Notes under the pieces: generated by a model
What the model was told of the DNA's origin: nothing
Databases searched by the model: none
What the model saw: the letters and a program-made list of their open reading frames with translations, nothing else
From: Rubrivivax sp.
GTDB taxonomy: Bacteria; Pseudomonadota; Gammaproteobacteria; Burkholderiales; Burkholderiaceae_C
Assembly (NCBI GenBank): GCA_019635285.1
Contig: JAHBZS010000022.1
Location: forward strand, 1 to 64,000
Direction: 5' to 3'
Length of the DNA stretch: 64,000 nucleotides
In this document: piece by piece, positions 30,662 to 42,016 of the stretch
Numbering within the stretch: position 1 is the stretch's first letter
How the letters are laid out: each line of letters begins with the position of its first letter
Made by a program: the position numbers and the translations under genes

Positions 30662-31726
30662 ATGACTTCGATCGCCTGCCGGCTGCTGCTGGCCCTGAGC
30701 CTGGCCGCGCTGCTGCCGCACGACGCGCTGGCCCGCAAGCCCAAGCCGCGCGATGCGGGCCACGCCGAGAGCCCGGCCGGCGCCTACGCGACGCGCCCCG
30801 AGGTGCGCGACTTTGCGGCGCAGCTGGCCGAGCGCCGCCAGCTGCCGGTCGAATGGGTGCTGGCGCAGCTGGCGCAGGCGCGCCTGCAGCCCGCCGCGCA
30901 GCGGCTGATGATGCCGCCGCCCGCGGGCACCGCCAAGAACTGGGCCGCCTACCGCGACCGCTTCGTCGAGCCGCAGCGCATCACGGCCGGTGCACGCTTC
31001 TGGCAGGACAACGCCGCCTGGCTGCAGCGCGCCGAGGCGCAGTACGGCGTGCCGCCCGAGATCGTCGTCGGCATCGTCGGCGTCGAGACTTTCTACGGCC
31101 GCGTCACCGGCAACTTCCGCGTGCTGGACGTGCTGAGCACGCTGGCCTTCGACTTCCCCAGCGGGCGCAGCGACCGCAGCGCCTTCTTCCGCGACGAGCT
31201 CGAGGAATTCCTGCTGCTGAGCCGGCGCGAGGGCGTGGACCCGGCCGCGGCGAAGGGCTCCTTCGCCGGCGCGATGGGGCTGCCGCAGTTCATGCCCGGC
31301 AGCATCAACCGCTACGCGGTGGATTTCGACGAGGACGGCCACATCGACCTGAACGGCAGCGCCGCCGACGTGGTGGGCAGCGTGGCCCGCTACCTGGCGG
31401 CGCATGGCTGGCAGCGCGGCATGGCCGCCACGTACGCGGTGGCGCCGCCGGTGGACACGCGCGCGCGCGCCACGCTGCTGCAGCCGGACATCCTGCCCAG
31501 CTTCAGCGCCGAGCAGATGGCCGCGCTGGGCGCCGAACTCGACGCCGCCGGCCGCGCCCACGTCGGCCCGCTGGCGCTGGTGGAACTGCAGAACGGCAAT
31601 GCCGCGCCGAGCTTCGTCGCCGGCACGCAGAACTTCTACGCGGTGACGCGCTACAACCAGTCGAGCTACTACGCGATGGCCGTGATCACGCTGGGCGAGA
31701 GCGTCAAGCGCCAGCGCGAGCCCTAG
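30662..31726 (+). CDS. mltB: Lytic murein transglycosylase B
   Basis: A 354-residue MltB-family peptidoglycan lytic transglycosylase. It has a signal-like N-terminus (MTSIACRLLLALSLAALLP), the catalytic Glu in IVGVETFYGRVTG, and the family segment GAMGLPQFMPGSINRYAVDF. The signal lacks an obvious lipobox, so this form may be periplasmic rather than a lipoprotein. The start is ATG 30662; a TTG at 30656 is in frame just before it. It lies six bases behind the TgpA-like gene. Confidence 0.92.
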   Translation: MTSIACRLLLALSLAALLPHDALARKPKPRDAGHAESPAGAYATRPEVRDFAAQLAERRQLPVEWVLAQLAQARLQPAAQRLMMPPPAGTAKNWAAYRDRFVEPQRITAGARFWQDNAAWLQRAEAQYGVPPEIVVGIVGVETFYGRVTGNFRVLDVLSTLAFDFPSGRSDRSAFFRDELEEFLLLSRREGVDPAAAKGSFAGAMGLPQFMPGSINRYAVDFDEDGHIDLNGSAADVVGSVARYLAAHGWQRGMAATYAVAPPVDTRARATLLQPDILPSFSAEQMAALGAELDAAGRAHVGPLALVELQNGNAAPSFVAGTQNFYAVTRYNQSSYYAMAVITLGESVKRQREP

Positions 31727-31752
31727 CCTGGCGCCTTGCCCGAGGGCGCGGG

Positions 31753-32397
31753 CTACGCCGCCACGCCCTGCTCGCGCGCCGCCTGCTCCTGCACGCGCAG
31801 CGCGCTCTGGAAGGCCGGCCGCTGCTGCAGGCGCTGCCAGTAGGCGGCCACCGCCGGCGTGAACTGCGCCGACAGCTTCAGCCTCTCGGCCAGCATCAGC
31901 GCATAGCCCACCGACACGTCGGCCGCGGTGAAGCGGCCCGCCGCCAAGAAGGGCGACGCCTCCAGGCGCGGCTGCAAGGTGCGCAGGCGCGCCAGGAACC
32001 ACTTGCCGTAGTCGTCCACCACCTGCGGAAGGCGGCGCTCGGGCGGCTCGAACTGGCCATAGCGCAGCAGCAGCGTCTGCGGGAAGGTGAGCGTGGCCTC
32101 GCCGAAGTGCAGGAAGTTCAGGTAGTCGGCGAAGCCCGCTTCGTCGGGCTCGACGTTCAGCGCGCGCGGCGAATGGCGCACCGCCAGGTACTGGCAGATG
32201 GCCGCGGATTCGGTGAGCCGCGACTCGCCGTCGATGAGCAGCGGAATGGTGCCCAGCGGGTTGAGCTGCAGGTAGTCGCGCTTCAGCACGCGCGGCGGGA
32301 AGGGCAGCATGCGCAGCTCGCGCGGCACGCCCAGCTCTTCGAGCATCCACAGCGCGCGGAAGGAACGCGCGCTCATGCAGTGGTACAGGACGATCAT
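31753..32397 (-). CDS. Glutathione S-transferase family protein
   Basis: A 214-residue GST. The N-terminal thioredoxin-like domain is MIVLYHCMSARSFRALWMLE and includes the LNPLGTIPLL and RLTESAAICQYL glutathione-site segments. The C-terminal all-helical domain contains FTAADVSVGYAL. It lies two bases after the HMG-CoA lyase stop and is probably the last gene of the leucine operon. Its role there is not known. Confidence 0.9.
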   Translation of the reverse strand: MIVLYHCMSARSFRALWMLEELGVPRELRMLPFPPRVLKRDYLQLNPLGTIPLLIDGESRLTESAAICQYLAVRHSPRALNVEPDEAGFADYLNFLHFGEATLTFPQTLLLRYGQFEPPERRLPQVVDDYGKWFLARLRTLQPRLEASPFLAAGRFTAADVSVGYALMLAERLKLSAQFTPAVAAYWQRLQQRPAFQSALRVQEQAAREQGVAA

Positions 32398-32399
32398 GC

Positions 32400-33302
32400 T
32401 CAGACTCCCGGCCGTTTGGCCAACAATGCGCGCGACACGCGCGATGCGGGCTCGCGCCCCAGTTGCGAACTGATCCACGCCGCGACGTCCACCAGCGCAT
32501 CCAGGTCGATGCCGGTGGTGGCCCCCAGGCCGTGCAGCAGGTAGACCACGTCTTCGGTGGCGACGTTGCCGGTGGCGCCCTTGGCATAGGGGCAGCCGCC
32601 CAGCCCGCCCACCGACGCGTCGAAGCAGCGCAGGCCGAACTGGTACGACGCCGCCACGTTGGCCACGGCCATGCCGTAGGTGTCGTGGTAGTGGCCGGCC
32701 AGCCGCTCGACCGGCAGCACGCGCGCGCAGGCTTGCAGCATGCGCTGCACCGAGGCCGGCGTGCCCACACCGATGGTGTCGCCCAGCGAGACTTCGTCGC
32801 AGCCGATGTCGACCAGGCGTGCGGTGACCTCGGCCACCTTGGCCGGCGCCACCGGGCCCTCGTACGGACAGGCGATGACGCAGGACACGTAGCCGCGCAC
32901 CTTGATGCCGGCCTCGCGCGCGGCGGCCATCACCGGCAGGAAGCGATCGATGGACTCGGCGATGCTGCAGTTGATGTTCTTCTTCGAGAAGGCCTCCGAC
33001 GCCGCGGCGAACACCGCCACCTGGTCGGCGCCGGCGGCCCGCGCCGCCTCGAAGCCCTGCAGGTTGGGCGTCAGCACCGGATAGCTGACGCCGGCACGGC
33101 GCTTCAGCGTGCGCATCAGCTCGGCATGGTCGCCCATCTGCGGCACCCACTTCGGCGACACGAAGGACGTGGCCTCGATCTCGCGCAGCCCGGCGTCGGC
33201 CAGGCGATCGATCAGCTGCAGCTTGGTGGCCAGCGGCACCACCTGCTTCTCGTTCTGCAGGCCGTCGCGCGGCCCCATCTCGACGATGCGCACGGGCGTC
33301 AT
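32400..33302 (-). CDS. liuE: Hydroxymethylglutaryl-CoA lyase
   Basis: A 300-residue HMG-CoA lyase (MvaB/LiuE) that splits HMG-CoA to acetyl-CoA and acetoacetate, the last step of leucine breakdown. Key parts are RDGLQNE (12-18), the metal His pair in GHYHDTYG (H204, H206), and the signature GLGGCPYAKGATGN with the active Cys C237. The start overlaps the stop of the carboxylase alpha gene by four bases. Confidence 0.95.
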   Translation of the reverse strand: MTPVRIVEMGPRDGLQNEKQVVPLATKLQLIDRLADAGLREIEATSFVSPKWVPQMGDHAELMRTLKRRAGVSYPVLTPNLQGFEAARAAGADQVAVFAAASEAFSKKNINCSIAESIDRFLPVMAAAREAGIKVRGYVSCVIACPYEGPVAPAKVAEVTARLVDIGCDEVSLGDTIGVGTPASVQRMLQACARVLPVERLAGHYHDTYGMAVANVAASYQFGLRCFDASVGGLGGCPYAKGATGNVATEDVVYLLHGLGATTGIDLDALVDVAAWISSQLGREPASRVSRALLAKRPGV

Positions 33303-35287
33303 GCGGCCTCCTCGAAGTCCACCAGATCGACGCCGTCGACCACCTGGTCACCGACGCCGTAGCGGAAGGCCTTGACCGTGCCGCGCCGCGGGGCGTGGAT
33401 GGTGTGCTCCATCTTCATCGCCTCCAGCACCAGCAGCGGCGCGCCCTTGTCCACCGTGGCGCCGGCTTCGGCGATGAGCGCGATCACCTTGCCCGGCATC
33501 GGCGCCTTCAGCCCGCTGCCGACATCGTCGCCCGCGCCGCCGGCATGCAGCGTGTTCATCAGCACCAGCGGCCAGGCGCGGCCCTCGAAGAAGACATGGC
33601 GGCGCTCGCCGGCCACGACCACCGTGGCATGCACGCGGCGTTCGCCCAACTGCGCGTCCAGCTGGCCGTTGGCGCCGCTGCGGCCGCGCACGCGCAGCGG
33701 CGGGCCGTCCAGCGCCATCTCGTAGCCGCCCGGCACCGCCTGCACCGCCACCGCACGCGCCAGCTCGCCGTGGCGGAACGTCAATGTGCGCGTCGCCCGA
33801 CCGTTGAGGCGCCAGCCGTCGAGCATGCGCCACGGCGACCCATGGTCGGCGGCGTGCGCGGCGGCTGCCGCCTCGCGCTGCAGTTCGGCCAGCGCCGCCA
33901 GCAGGCACACCTCGTCCGGCACGGGGGACTTCGGCGGGAACAGGTTGGCCTGCTCGCGCTCGATCAGCGCCGTGTCCAGGTCCGCCTGAGCGAAGGACGG
34001 CACGCCCACCAGGCGCGACAGGAACTCCACGTTGTTGGCCACGCCGACCACGCGGTACTGCGCCAGCGCCTGGCGCATGCGCGCCAGCGCCGCATCGCGC
34101 GTGCGGTCCCAGACGATCAGCTTGGCGATCATCGGGTCGTAATGCGGCGTGATGGTGTCGCCCTGCTCCACCCCGGTGTCGACGCGCACGTGTTCGTTCT
34201 CGGCCGGCGGCGACAGGTGCAGCAGCTTGCCGGTGGACGGCAGGAAGCCCTTGTCGGGGTCTTCGGCATAGATGCGCGCCTCGAGCGCATGGCCGTCGAT
34301 GGACAGCTGCTCCTGGCGCAGCGGCAGCGGTTCGCCAGCGGCCACGCGCAGCTGCCACTCCACCAGGTCCAGCCCGGTGATCATCTCGGTCACCGGATGC
34401 TCCACCTGCAGCCGCGTGTTCATCTCCATGAAGTAGAAGCTGCCGTCCTGGTTGGCGATGAACTCCACCGTGCCGGCGCCGACATAGCCCACCGCCTTGG
34501 CGGCATCCACCGCGGCCTGGCCCATCGCGGCGCGGCGCTCGCGCGTCATGCCCGGCGCGGGCGCTTCTTCCAGCACCTTCTGGTGGCGGCGCTGCACCGA
34601 ACAGTCGCGCTCGAACAGGTAGACGCAGTTGCCGTGCGTGTCGCCGAAGACCTGGATCTCGATGTGCCGCGGCCGCAGCACGTACTTCTCGACCAGCACG
34701 TGCTGGTCGCCGAAGGCGTTCTTCGCCTCGCGCTGGCACGAGGCCAGCGCCGCCGCGAAGTCTTCGGCCTTGTCGACACGGCGCATGCCCTTGCCGCCGC
34801 CGCCGGCACTGGCCTTGATGAGCACCGGGAAACCGATGTCGCGGGCCTGCGCCTCCAGGAAGGCCGGATCCTGCTCGTCGCCGTGGTAGCCGGGCGTCAG
34901 CGGCACGCCGGCCTGGCCCATCAGCGCCTTGGCCGCCGACTTGCTGCCCATCGCGCGGATGGCCGACGCCGGCGGGCCGACGAAGACGATGCCGGCCGCG
35001 GCACAGGCTTCGGCGAAGGCCTCGTTCTCCGACAGGAAGCCGTAGCCCGGATGCACCGCCTGCGCGCCGGTGGCCCGGGCGGCGTCGAGGATCTTGTCGG
35101 CACGCAGGTAGGACTCGCGTGCCGCCGGCGGGCCGATCAGCACCGCCTCGTCGGCCAGGCGCACGTGGCGCGCGTTGGCGTCGGCTTCGGAATACACCGC
35201 CACCGTGGCGATGCCCATGCGCCGCGCGGTCTTGATGACGCGGCAGGCAATTTCCCCGCGGTTGGCGATAAGGATCTTTTCAAACAT
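33299..35287 (-). CDS. liuD: Methylcrotonyl-CoA carboxylase, biotin-containing alpha subunit
   Basis: A 662-residue alpha subunit (MccA/LiuD). The biotin carboxylase domain (MFEKILIANRGEIACRVI, AGGGGKGMR, EMNTRLQVEHPVTE) is followed by a linker and a C-terminal biotinyl domain with EAMKMEH (biotinylated Lys about 625). With LiuB it carboxylates 3-methylcrotonyl-CoA. The start at 35287 replaces a longer frame by seven codons, because MFEKILIANR is the usual N-terminus. It is separated from liuB by vapBC. Confidence 0.95.
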   Translation of the reverse strand: MFEKILIANRGEIACRVIKTARRMGIATVAVYSEADANARHVRLADEAVLIGPPAARESYLRADKILDAARATGAQAVHPGYGFLSENEAFAEACAAAGIVFVGPPASAIRAMGSKSAAKALMGQAGVPLTPGYHGDEQDPAFLEAQARDIGFPVLIKASAGGGGKGMRRVDKAEDFAAALASCQREAKNAFGDQHVLVEKYVLRPRHIEIQVFGDTHGNCVYLFERDCSVQRRHQKVLEEAPAPGMTRERRAAMGQAAVDAAKAVGYVGAGTVEFIANQDGSFYFMEMNTRLQVEHPVTEMITGLDLVEWQLRVAAGEPLPLRQEQLSIDGHALEARIYAEDPDKGFLPSTGKLLHLSPPAENEHVRVDTGVEQGDTITPHYDPMIAKLIVWDRTRDAALARMRQALAQYRVVGVANNVEFLSRLVGVPSFAQADLDTALIEREQANLFPPKSPVPDEVCLLAALAELQREAAAAAHAADHGSPWRMLDGWRLNGRATRTLTFRHGELARAVAVQAVPGGYEMALDGPPLRVRGRSGANGQLDAQLGERRVHATVVVAGERRHVFFEGRAWPLVLMNTLHAGGAGDDVGSGLKAPMPGKVIALIAEAGATVDKGAPLLVLEAMKMEHTIHAPRRGTVKAFRYGVGDQVVDGVDLVDFEEAA

Positions 35288-35334
35288 GCCCGTGCTCCGC
35301 TGGACCATCCCCTGGGGTCAACATCCGATGTCTC

Positions 35335-35736
35335 TCAGTGCCGCCACACACGCAAGCCGCGATGCTGCTCGAAGGCATCGAAGTCGCGGTCGTCGTGCAG
35401 CAACGCATAGTCACGCTCGATGCAGAAGGCCGCCACCAGCACGTCGACGGCGCTGCGCACCGTGTGGCCGCGGCCGCGCAGGTGGCGATAGTGCTCCGCC
35501 GCGGCGACGGCGAGTTGCGGGTCGAGCGAGGCCTCGATCTCCAGCCGCTGCATCAGCTGGCGCGCGTTGCGCAGTTCGTGTTCGAGCCGGAAGCCGCGCA
35601 GCACCTCGAAGAGCACCAAGTCGGGCACAACGAGCCGCACTTCGCCGTGGTCCAGCAGCTGCGCCAGAAGGTCGGCGGCCGGCGCTTCGGCGCCGTTGAA
35701 GAAGTCGATCCACACCGACGAATCAACGACCAGCAC
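35335..35736 (-). CDS. vapC: VapC-type PIN-domain toxin
   Basis: A 133-residue PIN-domain endoribonuclease. The acidic metal-binding residues are visible: D5 (LVVDSSVW), E44 (VLFEVLRG), D98 (SAVDVLVA) and D115/D116 (LLHDDRDFD). It overlaps the end of vapB by 14 bases, the usual toxin-antitoxin coupling. It sits inside the leucine operon, 47 bases before liuD. Confidence 0.9.
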   Translation of the reverse strand: MLVVDSSVWIDFFNGAEAPAADLLAQLLDHGEVRLVVPDLVLFEVLRGFRLEHELRNARQLMQRLEIEASLDPQLAVAAAEHYRHLRGRGHTVRSAVDVLVAAFCIERDYALLHDDRDFDAFEQHRGLRVWRH

Positions 35737-35998
35737 GGCGGGTTCCCTGGGGGGTCGACCGGCGCGGCGGCGGTGGCTCGTTGGCCACCGCCGCCGTTGG
35801 CGCCACTGTGGCGGACCAGTCGATCGACTCGTCGCCCTGCCACTGGAGCTTGCCGCGCCACTTGAGGATCTCGCGGTAGGCCGCCTGGCGGGCCAGCAAC
35901 TTCAAGCCGGCCTCGACCGCATCCTTCTTGGTCTTGAACGGACCGGCCTTCATGGCATCGGCCATCAAGCCGTCGTCGATATCGATGTTGGTGCGCAT
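35723..35998 (-). CDS. vapB: VapB-type antitoxin with extended C-terminus
   Basis: A 91-residue antitoxin. The first 60 or so residues are a standard VapB (MRTNIDIDDGLMADAMKAG, FKTKKDAVEAGLKLLARQ). The last 30 or so, rich in Pro and Arg, exceed the usual length and partly overlap vapC. An inverted repeat lies directly upstream, consistent with autoregulation by the VapBC complex. Confidence 0.87.
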   Translation of the reverse strand: MRTNIDIDDGLMADAMKAGPFKTKKDAVEAGLKLLARQAAYREILKWRGKLQWQGDESIDWSATVAPTAAVANEPPPPRRSTPQGTRRAGR

Positions 35999-36001
35999 GA
36001 T

Positions 36002-36036
36002 GTGTATGAAATCAGAATTCTATGCGCATCATACAC
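36002..36036. promoter_or_regulatory. Inverted repeat upstream of vapB (likely operator)
   Basis: GTGTATG (36002-36008) and CATACAC (36030-36036) are perfect 7-bp arms with a 21-bp AT-rich spacer. The repeat starts four bases before the vapB ATG, the usual place for a VapBC operator. Confidence 0.5.
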
Positions 36037-36202
36037 TTCGGCTGACCGCTTCAGCCCGCAGCCCCGCCGCCAGCTCAAGTACCGGGCGGGCGTGGCACAG
36101 GCCGGTGGTGGCGTCACGCGCCGAGGTCAGACGCGCGCTGGCCCGTCGCTCACGACAGCCCAGGTCGCGCAGCAGCCCCCAGGCCAAATCGGCGCCGGTC
36201 AT
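36029..36202 (-). CDS. Small ORF of 57 codons between liuB and vapB, unidentified
   Basis: An open frame from ATG 36202 beginning MTGADLAWGLLRDLG, with a GGAG ribosome-like site eight bases upstream. It starts 18 bases after the liuB stop. I do not recognise the product and see no membrane or signal segment. It occupies the place where the methylglutaconyl-CoA hydratase gene would normally lie, but does not look like a fragment of that enzyme. It may be a real small gene, a remnant, or chance. Confidence 0.3.
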   Translation of the reverse strand: MTGADLAWGLLRDLGCRERRASARLTSARDATTGLCHARPVLELAAGLRAEAVSRSV

Positions 36203-36220
36203 CGTCCGTGCTCCATGCGA

Positions 36221-37828
36221 TCACATCCTGAACAGGCCGAAGCGGGTCGGCGCGATCGGCGCGTTCAATGCGGCCGCGAGCGACAGGCCCAGCACACGCC
36301 GCGTCTGCGCCGGGTCGACCACGCCGTCGTCCCACAACCGCGCGCTGGCGTAGTACGGATGGCCCTGGTGCTCGTACTGTTCGAGCAGCGGCGCCTTGAA
36401 CGCGGCCTCGTCTTCCTTGGCCCACTGCCCGCCCTTGGCCTCGATGCCGTCGCGCTTGACGGTGGCCAGCACGCTGGCCGCCTGCTCGCCGCCCATCACG
36501 CTGATGCGCGCGTTGGGCCACATCCACAGGAAGCGCGGGCTGTAGGCGCGGCCGCACATGCCGTAGTTGCCGGCGCCGAAGCTGCCGCCGATGAGCACGG
36601 TGAGCTTGGGCACCTGCGCGGTGGCCACCGCGGTGACCATCTTCGCGCCGTCCTTGGCGATGCCGGCGTTTTCGTACTTGCGGCCGACCATGAAGCCGGT
36701 GATGTTCTGCAGGAACAGCAGCGGCACGCCGCGCTGCGCGCACAGCTCGATGAAGTGCGCACCCTTCTGCGCGGACTCGCCGAACAGGATGCCGTTGTTG
36801 GCGACGATGCCGACCGGCATGCCATGCAGCCGCGCGAAGCCGGTGACCAAGGTGGTGCCGTAGCGGGCCTTGAACTCGTCGAAGCGCGAGCCGTCGACCA
36901 CGCGCGCGATGACCTCGCGCACGTCGTAGGGCTTGCGCGTGTCGGCGGGGATCACGCCGTAGAGCTCCTGCGGGTCGTACAGCGGCTCTTCGCTGGGCTC
37001 CAGCGTCACCGTCTGCGGCTTAGCCCGGTTGAAGCTGGCAACGATGCGCCGCGCGATGAAGAGGGCGTGGCTGTCGTTCTCGGCCAGATGATCGGCCACG
37101 CCGGACAGGCGCGTGTGCACGTCGCCGCCACCCAGGTCCTCGGCCGACACCACCTCGCCGGTGGCGGCCTTCACCAGCGGCGGGCCGCCCAGGAAGATGG
37201 TGCCCTGGTTGCGCACGATCACCGTCTCGTCGCTCATCGCCGGCACGTAGGCGCCGCCTGCCGTGCATGAGCCCATCACCACCGCCACCTGCGGGATGCC
37301 CAGCGCCGACATGTTGGCCTGGTTGTAGAAGATGCGGCCGAAGTGCTCGCGGTCGGGGAAGACCTCGTCCTGCCGGGGCAGGAAGGCGCCACCGGAATCG
37401 ACCAGGTAGATGCACGGCAGCTGGTTCTGCAGCGCGATCTCCTGCGCGCGCAGGTGCTTCTTCACGGTGATCGGGTAGTAGGTACCGCCCTTCACCGTGG
37501 CGTCGTTGGCCACGATCATGCATTCGCGGCTCATCACGCTGCCGATGCCGGTGACGATGCCGGCCGACGGCGCCTCGTCGTCGTACATGCCCAACGCGGC
37601 CAGCTGGCCCACCTCGAGGAAGGGCGTGCCGGGGTCCAGCAGGTGCGCCACGCGGTCGCGCGGCAGCAGCTTGCCGCGCGCTTCGTGGCGCGCCCGGGCC
37701 ACCTCGCCGCCGCCCTCGGCCACCTGCGCCGCCTTGGCGCGCAAGTCGTCGACCAGCGCGCGCATACGCGTGGCATTGGCGCGGAACTCGTCCCCGCGGG
37801 TATCGATCTGCGACTTCAGTGCCTGCAT
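36221..37828 (-). CDS. liuB: Methylcrotonyl-CoA carboxylase beta subunit (carboxyltransferase)
   Basis: A 535-residue beta subunit (MccB/LiuB) with the two crotonase-fold carboxyltransferase halves. Diagnostic parts are [51 protein letters not shown] and [17 protein letters not shown]. It transfers carboxyl from biotin on LiuD to 3-methylcrotonyl-CoA. It is 11 bases after liuA. Start ATG 37828 ([15 protein letters not shown]) is standard. Confidence 0.95.
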   Translation of the reverse strand: MQALKSQIDTRGDEFRANATRMRALVDDLRAKAAQVAEGGGEVARARHEARGKLLPRDRVAHLLDPGTPFLEVGQLAALGMYDDEAPSAGIVTGIGSVMSRECMIVANDATVKGGTYYPITVKKHLRAQEIALQNQLPCIYLVDSGGAFLPRQDEVFPDREHFGRIFYNQANMSALGIPQVAVVMGSCTAGGAYVPAMSDETVIVRNQGTIFLGGPPLVKAATGEVVSAEDLGGGDVHTRLSGVADHLAENDSHALFIARRIVASFNRAKPQTVTLEPSEEPLYDPQELYGVIPADTRKPYDVREVIARVVDGSRFDEFKARYGTTLVTGFARLHGMPVGIVANNGILFGESAQKGAHFIELCAQRGVPLLFLQNITGFMVGRKYENAGIAKDGAKMVTAVATAQVPKLTVLIGGSFGAGNYGMCGRAYSPRFLWMWPNARISVMGGEQAASVLATVKRDGIEAKGGQWAKEDEAAFKAPLLEQYEHQGHPYYASARLWDDGVVDPAQTRRVLGLSLAAALNAPIAPTRFGLFRM

Positions 37829-37839
37829 GGTGGGCCCGC

Positions 37840-39018
37840 CTACATCGACTCGGAATACAGCTCGCGGCCGATGAGCATGCGGCGGATCTCGCTGGTGCCC
37901 GCGCCGATCTCGTACAGCTTGGCGTCGCGCCACAGCCGCCCGGCCGGGAATTCGTTGATGTAGCCGTTGCCGCCCAGCGCCTGGATCGCCTCGCCGGCCA
38001 TCCAGGTGGCCTTCTCCGCCGAGTACAGGATGGCGCCGGCCGCGTCCTTGCGCAGGGTGCGCGCATGGTCGCCGCGGTCGCAGGCCTGGCCCACCGCATA
38101 GACGTAGGCGCGGCTCGCCGACCAGGTGCTGTACATGTCGGCGATCTTGCCCTGCATCAGCTGGAACTCGCCGATGCTCTGGCCGAACTGCTTGCGCTCG
38201 TGCACATAGGGCAGCACCACGTCCATGCACGCGGCCATGATGCCCAGCGGCCCGCCGGACAGCACCGCGCGCTCGTAGTCCAGGCCGCTCATCAGCACCT
38301 TGACGCCCTTGCCCTCGCCGCCCAGCACGTTCTCCACCGGCACTTCGCAGTCGTCGAAGAACAGCGGCCAGGTGTTGCTGCCGCGCATGCCCAGCTTGTC
38401 GAGCTTGGTGCCGTAGCTCAGGCCCTTGAAGCCCTTTTCGACGATGAAAGCCGTCATGCCGCTGGGGCCGGCGTTGAGGTCGGTCTTGGCGTAGATCACC
38501 AAGGTGTCGGCGTCGCCGCCGTTGGTGATCCACATCTTGCTGCCGTTGAGCACATAACGGTCGCCCTTCAGGTCGGCACGCAGCTTCATGCTGACCACGT
38601 CGGAGCCGGCGTTGGGCTCGCTCATGGCCAGCGCGCCGACGTGCTCGCCGCTGACCAGCTTGGGCAGGTACTTCGCCTTCTGCGCCGCGCTGCCGTTGCG
38701 GTGGATCTGGTTGACGCACAGGTTGGAATGCGCGCCGTAGCTCAGGCCCACCGACGCCGAGGCGCGCGACACTTCTTCCATGGCGATGATGTGCGCCAGG
38801 TAGCCCATCTGGTTGCCGCCGTAAGCCTCGCTCACGGTCATGCCGTGCAGGCCCAGCGCGCCCAGCTTCTTCCACAGGTCGGGCGGGAACTGGTTGTCAC
38901 GGTCGATGTCCGCGGCCCGCGGCGCGATCTGCTCGGCCGCGAAGGCCTGCACGCTGTCGCGCAGCATGTCGAGGGTCTCGCCCAAGGCGAAGCTCAGGCC
39001 GGTGGTCAGGCTGCTCAT
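37840..39018 (-). CDS. liuA: Isovaleryl-CoA dehydrogenase
   Basis: A 392-residue acyl-CoA dehydrogenase. The expected isovaleryl-type catalytic Glu is E249 in [15 protein letters not shown], the position that distinguishes this branch from medium-chain enzymes. FAD/substrate segments [11 protein letters not shown] and MWITNGG are present, and the C-terminal [19 protein letters not shown] is intact. It carries out the second step of leucine breakdown. Confidence 0.94.
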   Translation of the reverse strand: MSSLTTGLSFALGETLDMLRDSVQAFAAEQIAPRAADIDRDNQFPPDLWKKLGALGLHGMTVSEAYGGNQMGYLAHIIAMEEVSRASASVGLSYGAHSNLCVNQIHRNGSAAQKAKYLPKLVSGEHVGALAMSEPNAGSDVVSMKLRADLKGDRYVLNGSKMWITNGGDADTLVIYAKTDLNAGPSGMTAFIVEKGFKGLSYGTKLDKLGMRGSNTWPLFFDDCEVPVENVLGGEGKGVKVLMSGLDYERAVLSGGPLGIMAACMDVVLPYVHERKQFGQSIGEFQLMQGKIADMYSTWSASRAYVYAVGQACDRGDHARTLRKDAAGAILYSAEKATWMAGEAIQALGGNGYINEFPAGRLWRDAKLYEIGAGTSEIRRMLIGRELYSESM

Positions 39019-39046
39019 TCAGGGGGCTCCAGGTTTCAGGCCCGTA

Positions 39047-40777
<1,731 letters not shown>

Positions 40778-40862
40778 GCCTCGTCTCCTGCTGTGCCCGG
40801 CCGTCGATGGGCGGGTCCGATGCCGAAGCTTAAGGCCCCGAGGCGCGCCTTTGGCGCCATAC

Positions 40863-40884
40863 TGGTTGCATATCGTGCCAACCA
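40863..40884. promoter_or_regulatory. Inverted repeat in the ligase-AraC divergent promoter
   Basis: TGGTTG (40863-40868) and CAACCA (40879-40884) form perfect 6-bp arms with a 10-bp spacer, in the 124-bp gap between the divergent starts. Spacing near one helical turn suits a dimeric regulator, probably the adjacent AraC protein. Confidence 0.4.
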
Positions 40885-40901
40885 AACCAGAAGCACTCCG
40901 C

Positions 40902-41969
40902 GTGAAACCGACCCGCTCCGAGGCGTCCCGACCGCCCGCACGCCAAGCCGCCACGCCGATGGCCTTCGTACAGGCCGTGGTGCGCGGCTTCGAGCGCTAC
41001 GGCGCCGACCCTTCGGAGGCGCTGCAGCGGGCACAAATCGCGCCGTCGCAGCTGCAGCGTGCCGAAGCCCGCGTCACCGCCGCGCAGTTCGAGCAGTTGT
41101 GCGGCGCGGCCATGCAGCAGCTCGACGACGAGGCGCTGGGCTGGTTCACGCGCCGCCTGCCCTGGGGCAGCTACGGACTGCTGTGCCGCGCCTCGCTGGG
41201 CGCGCCCAACCTGGGCGTGGCGCTGAAGCGCTGGTGCCGGCACCACCGGCTGCTGGTCGACGACATCGAGCTGACGCTCACCGATGACGGCCAGGTGGCC
41301 ACCTTGTCCATCGGCGAGCACCGCGACGTGGGCACGCTGCGCGAGTTCTGCCTGCTCACCAGCCTGCGCTACGTGCACGGCTACGCCTGCTGGGCGGTGG
41401 ATTCGCGCATCGCGCTGTACGAAGCGGCCTTCCCCTTCGAGGCGCCGCCGCATGCGGCGGTCTACCCGCTGCTCTTCCCGGGGCCGGTGCGCTTCGGCGC
41501 GGCGCGGGCCGGCTTCAGCTTCGATGCGCACTACCTGGGGCTGCCGCTGCGCCGTGACGAGCGCGCGCTGCGCACCATGCTGCAGCACGCGCTGCCGCTG
41601 ACGGTGCTGCAGTACCGGCGCGACCGCCTGCTGGTGCAGCGCGTGCGCGACCTGTTGAACCAGCCTTCCGCCGACGCGCTGCATGCCGAAGGGCTGGCGC
41701 GCGCGCTGAACGTCTCGCTGCGCACCCTGCACCGCCATCTGCGCCAGCAAGGCGCGACGGTGCAGTCGCTGAAGGACGAGGTGCGCTGCGCCCGCGCGCA
41801 GGACGCGCTGCGCCGCAGCCGGCATCCGGTGAAGCAGATCGCGCACCAGCTGGGTTTCCGCAGCGAGAAGAGCTTCGCGCGGGCCTTCCGGCAGTGGACG
41901 GGCGCCACGCCCAGCGACTGGCGCAGCGGCGCCGCCACGACACGATCGGATACCACTTTTTCCAACTGA
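40902..41969 (+). CDS. AraC-family regulator of the leucine/isovalerate cluster
   Basis: A protein of about 355 residues with an N-terminal PF12625-like (arabinose-binding type) domain and a C-terminal AraC HTH ([42 protein letters not shown]). It is divergent from the leucine operon, where it stands in for the LiuR regulator of pseudomonads. Start uncertain: GTG 40902 (with AGAAG upstream) or ATG 40959, which begins [15 protein letters not shown]. Confidence 0.85.
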   Translation: MKPTRSEASRPPARQAATPMAFVQAVVRGFERYGADPSEALQRAQIAPSQLQRAEARVTAAQFEQLCGAAMQQLDDEALGWFTRRLPWGSYGLLCRASLGAPNLGVALKRWCRHHRLLVDDIELTLTDDGQVATLSIGEHRDVGTLREFCLLTSLRYVHGYACWAVDSRIALYEAAFPFEAPPHAAVYPLLFPGPVRFGAARAGFSFDAHYLGLPLRRDERALRTMLQHALPLTVLQYRRDRLLVQRVRDLLNQPSADALHAEGLARALNVSLRTLHRHLRQQGATVQSLKDEVRCARAQDALRRSRHPVKQIAHQLGFRSEKSFARAFRQWTGATPSDWRSGAATTRSDTTFSN

Positions 41970-42016
41970 CGGCGGCAGAATTCCCGGCTGGCCCTCGGGC
42001 CGGGGGAAGGCCGACC

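Noticed and set aside
28613-32770. A 1385-codon open frame on the minus strand
   Set aside because: It runs antisense through the TgpA-like and mltB genes and then out of frame through the GST and lyase genes, has Arg/Gln/His-rich low-complexity translation, and arises from the high GC of third codon positions.
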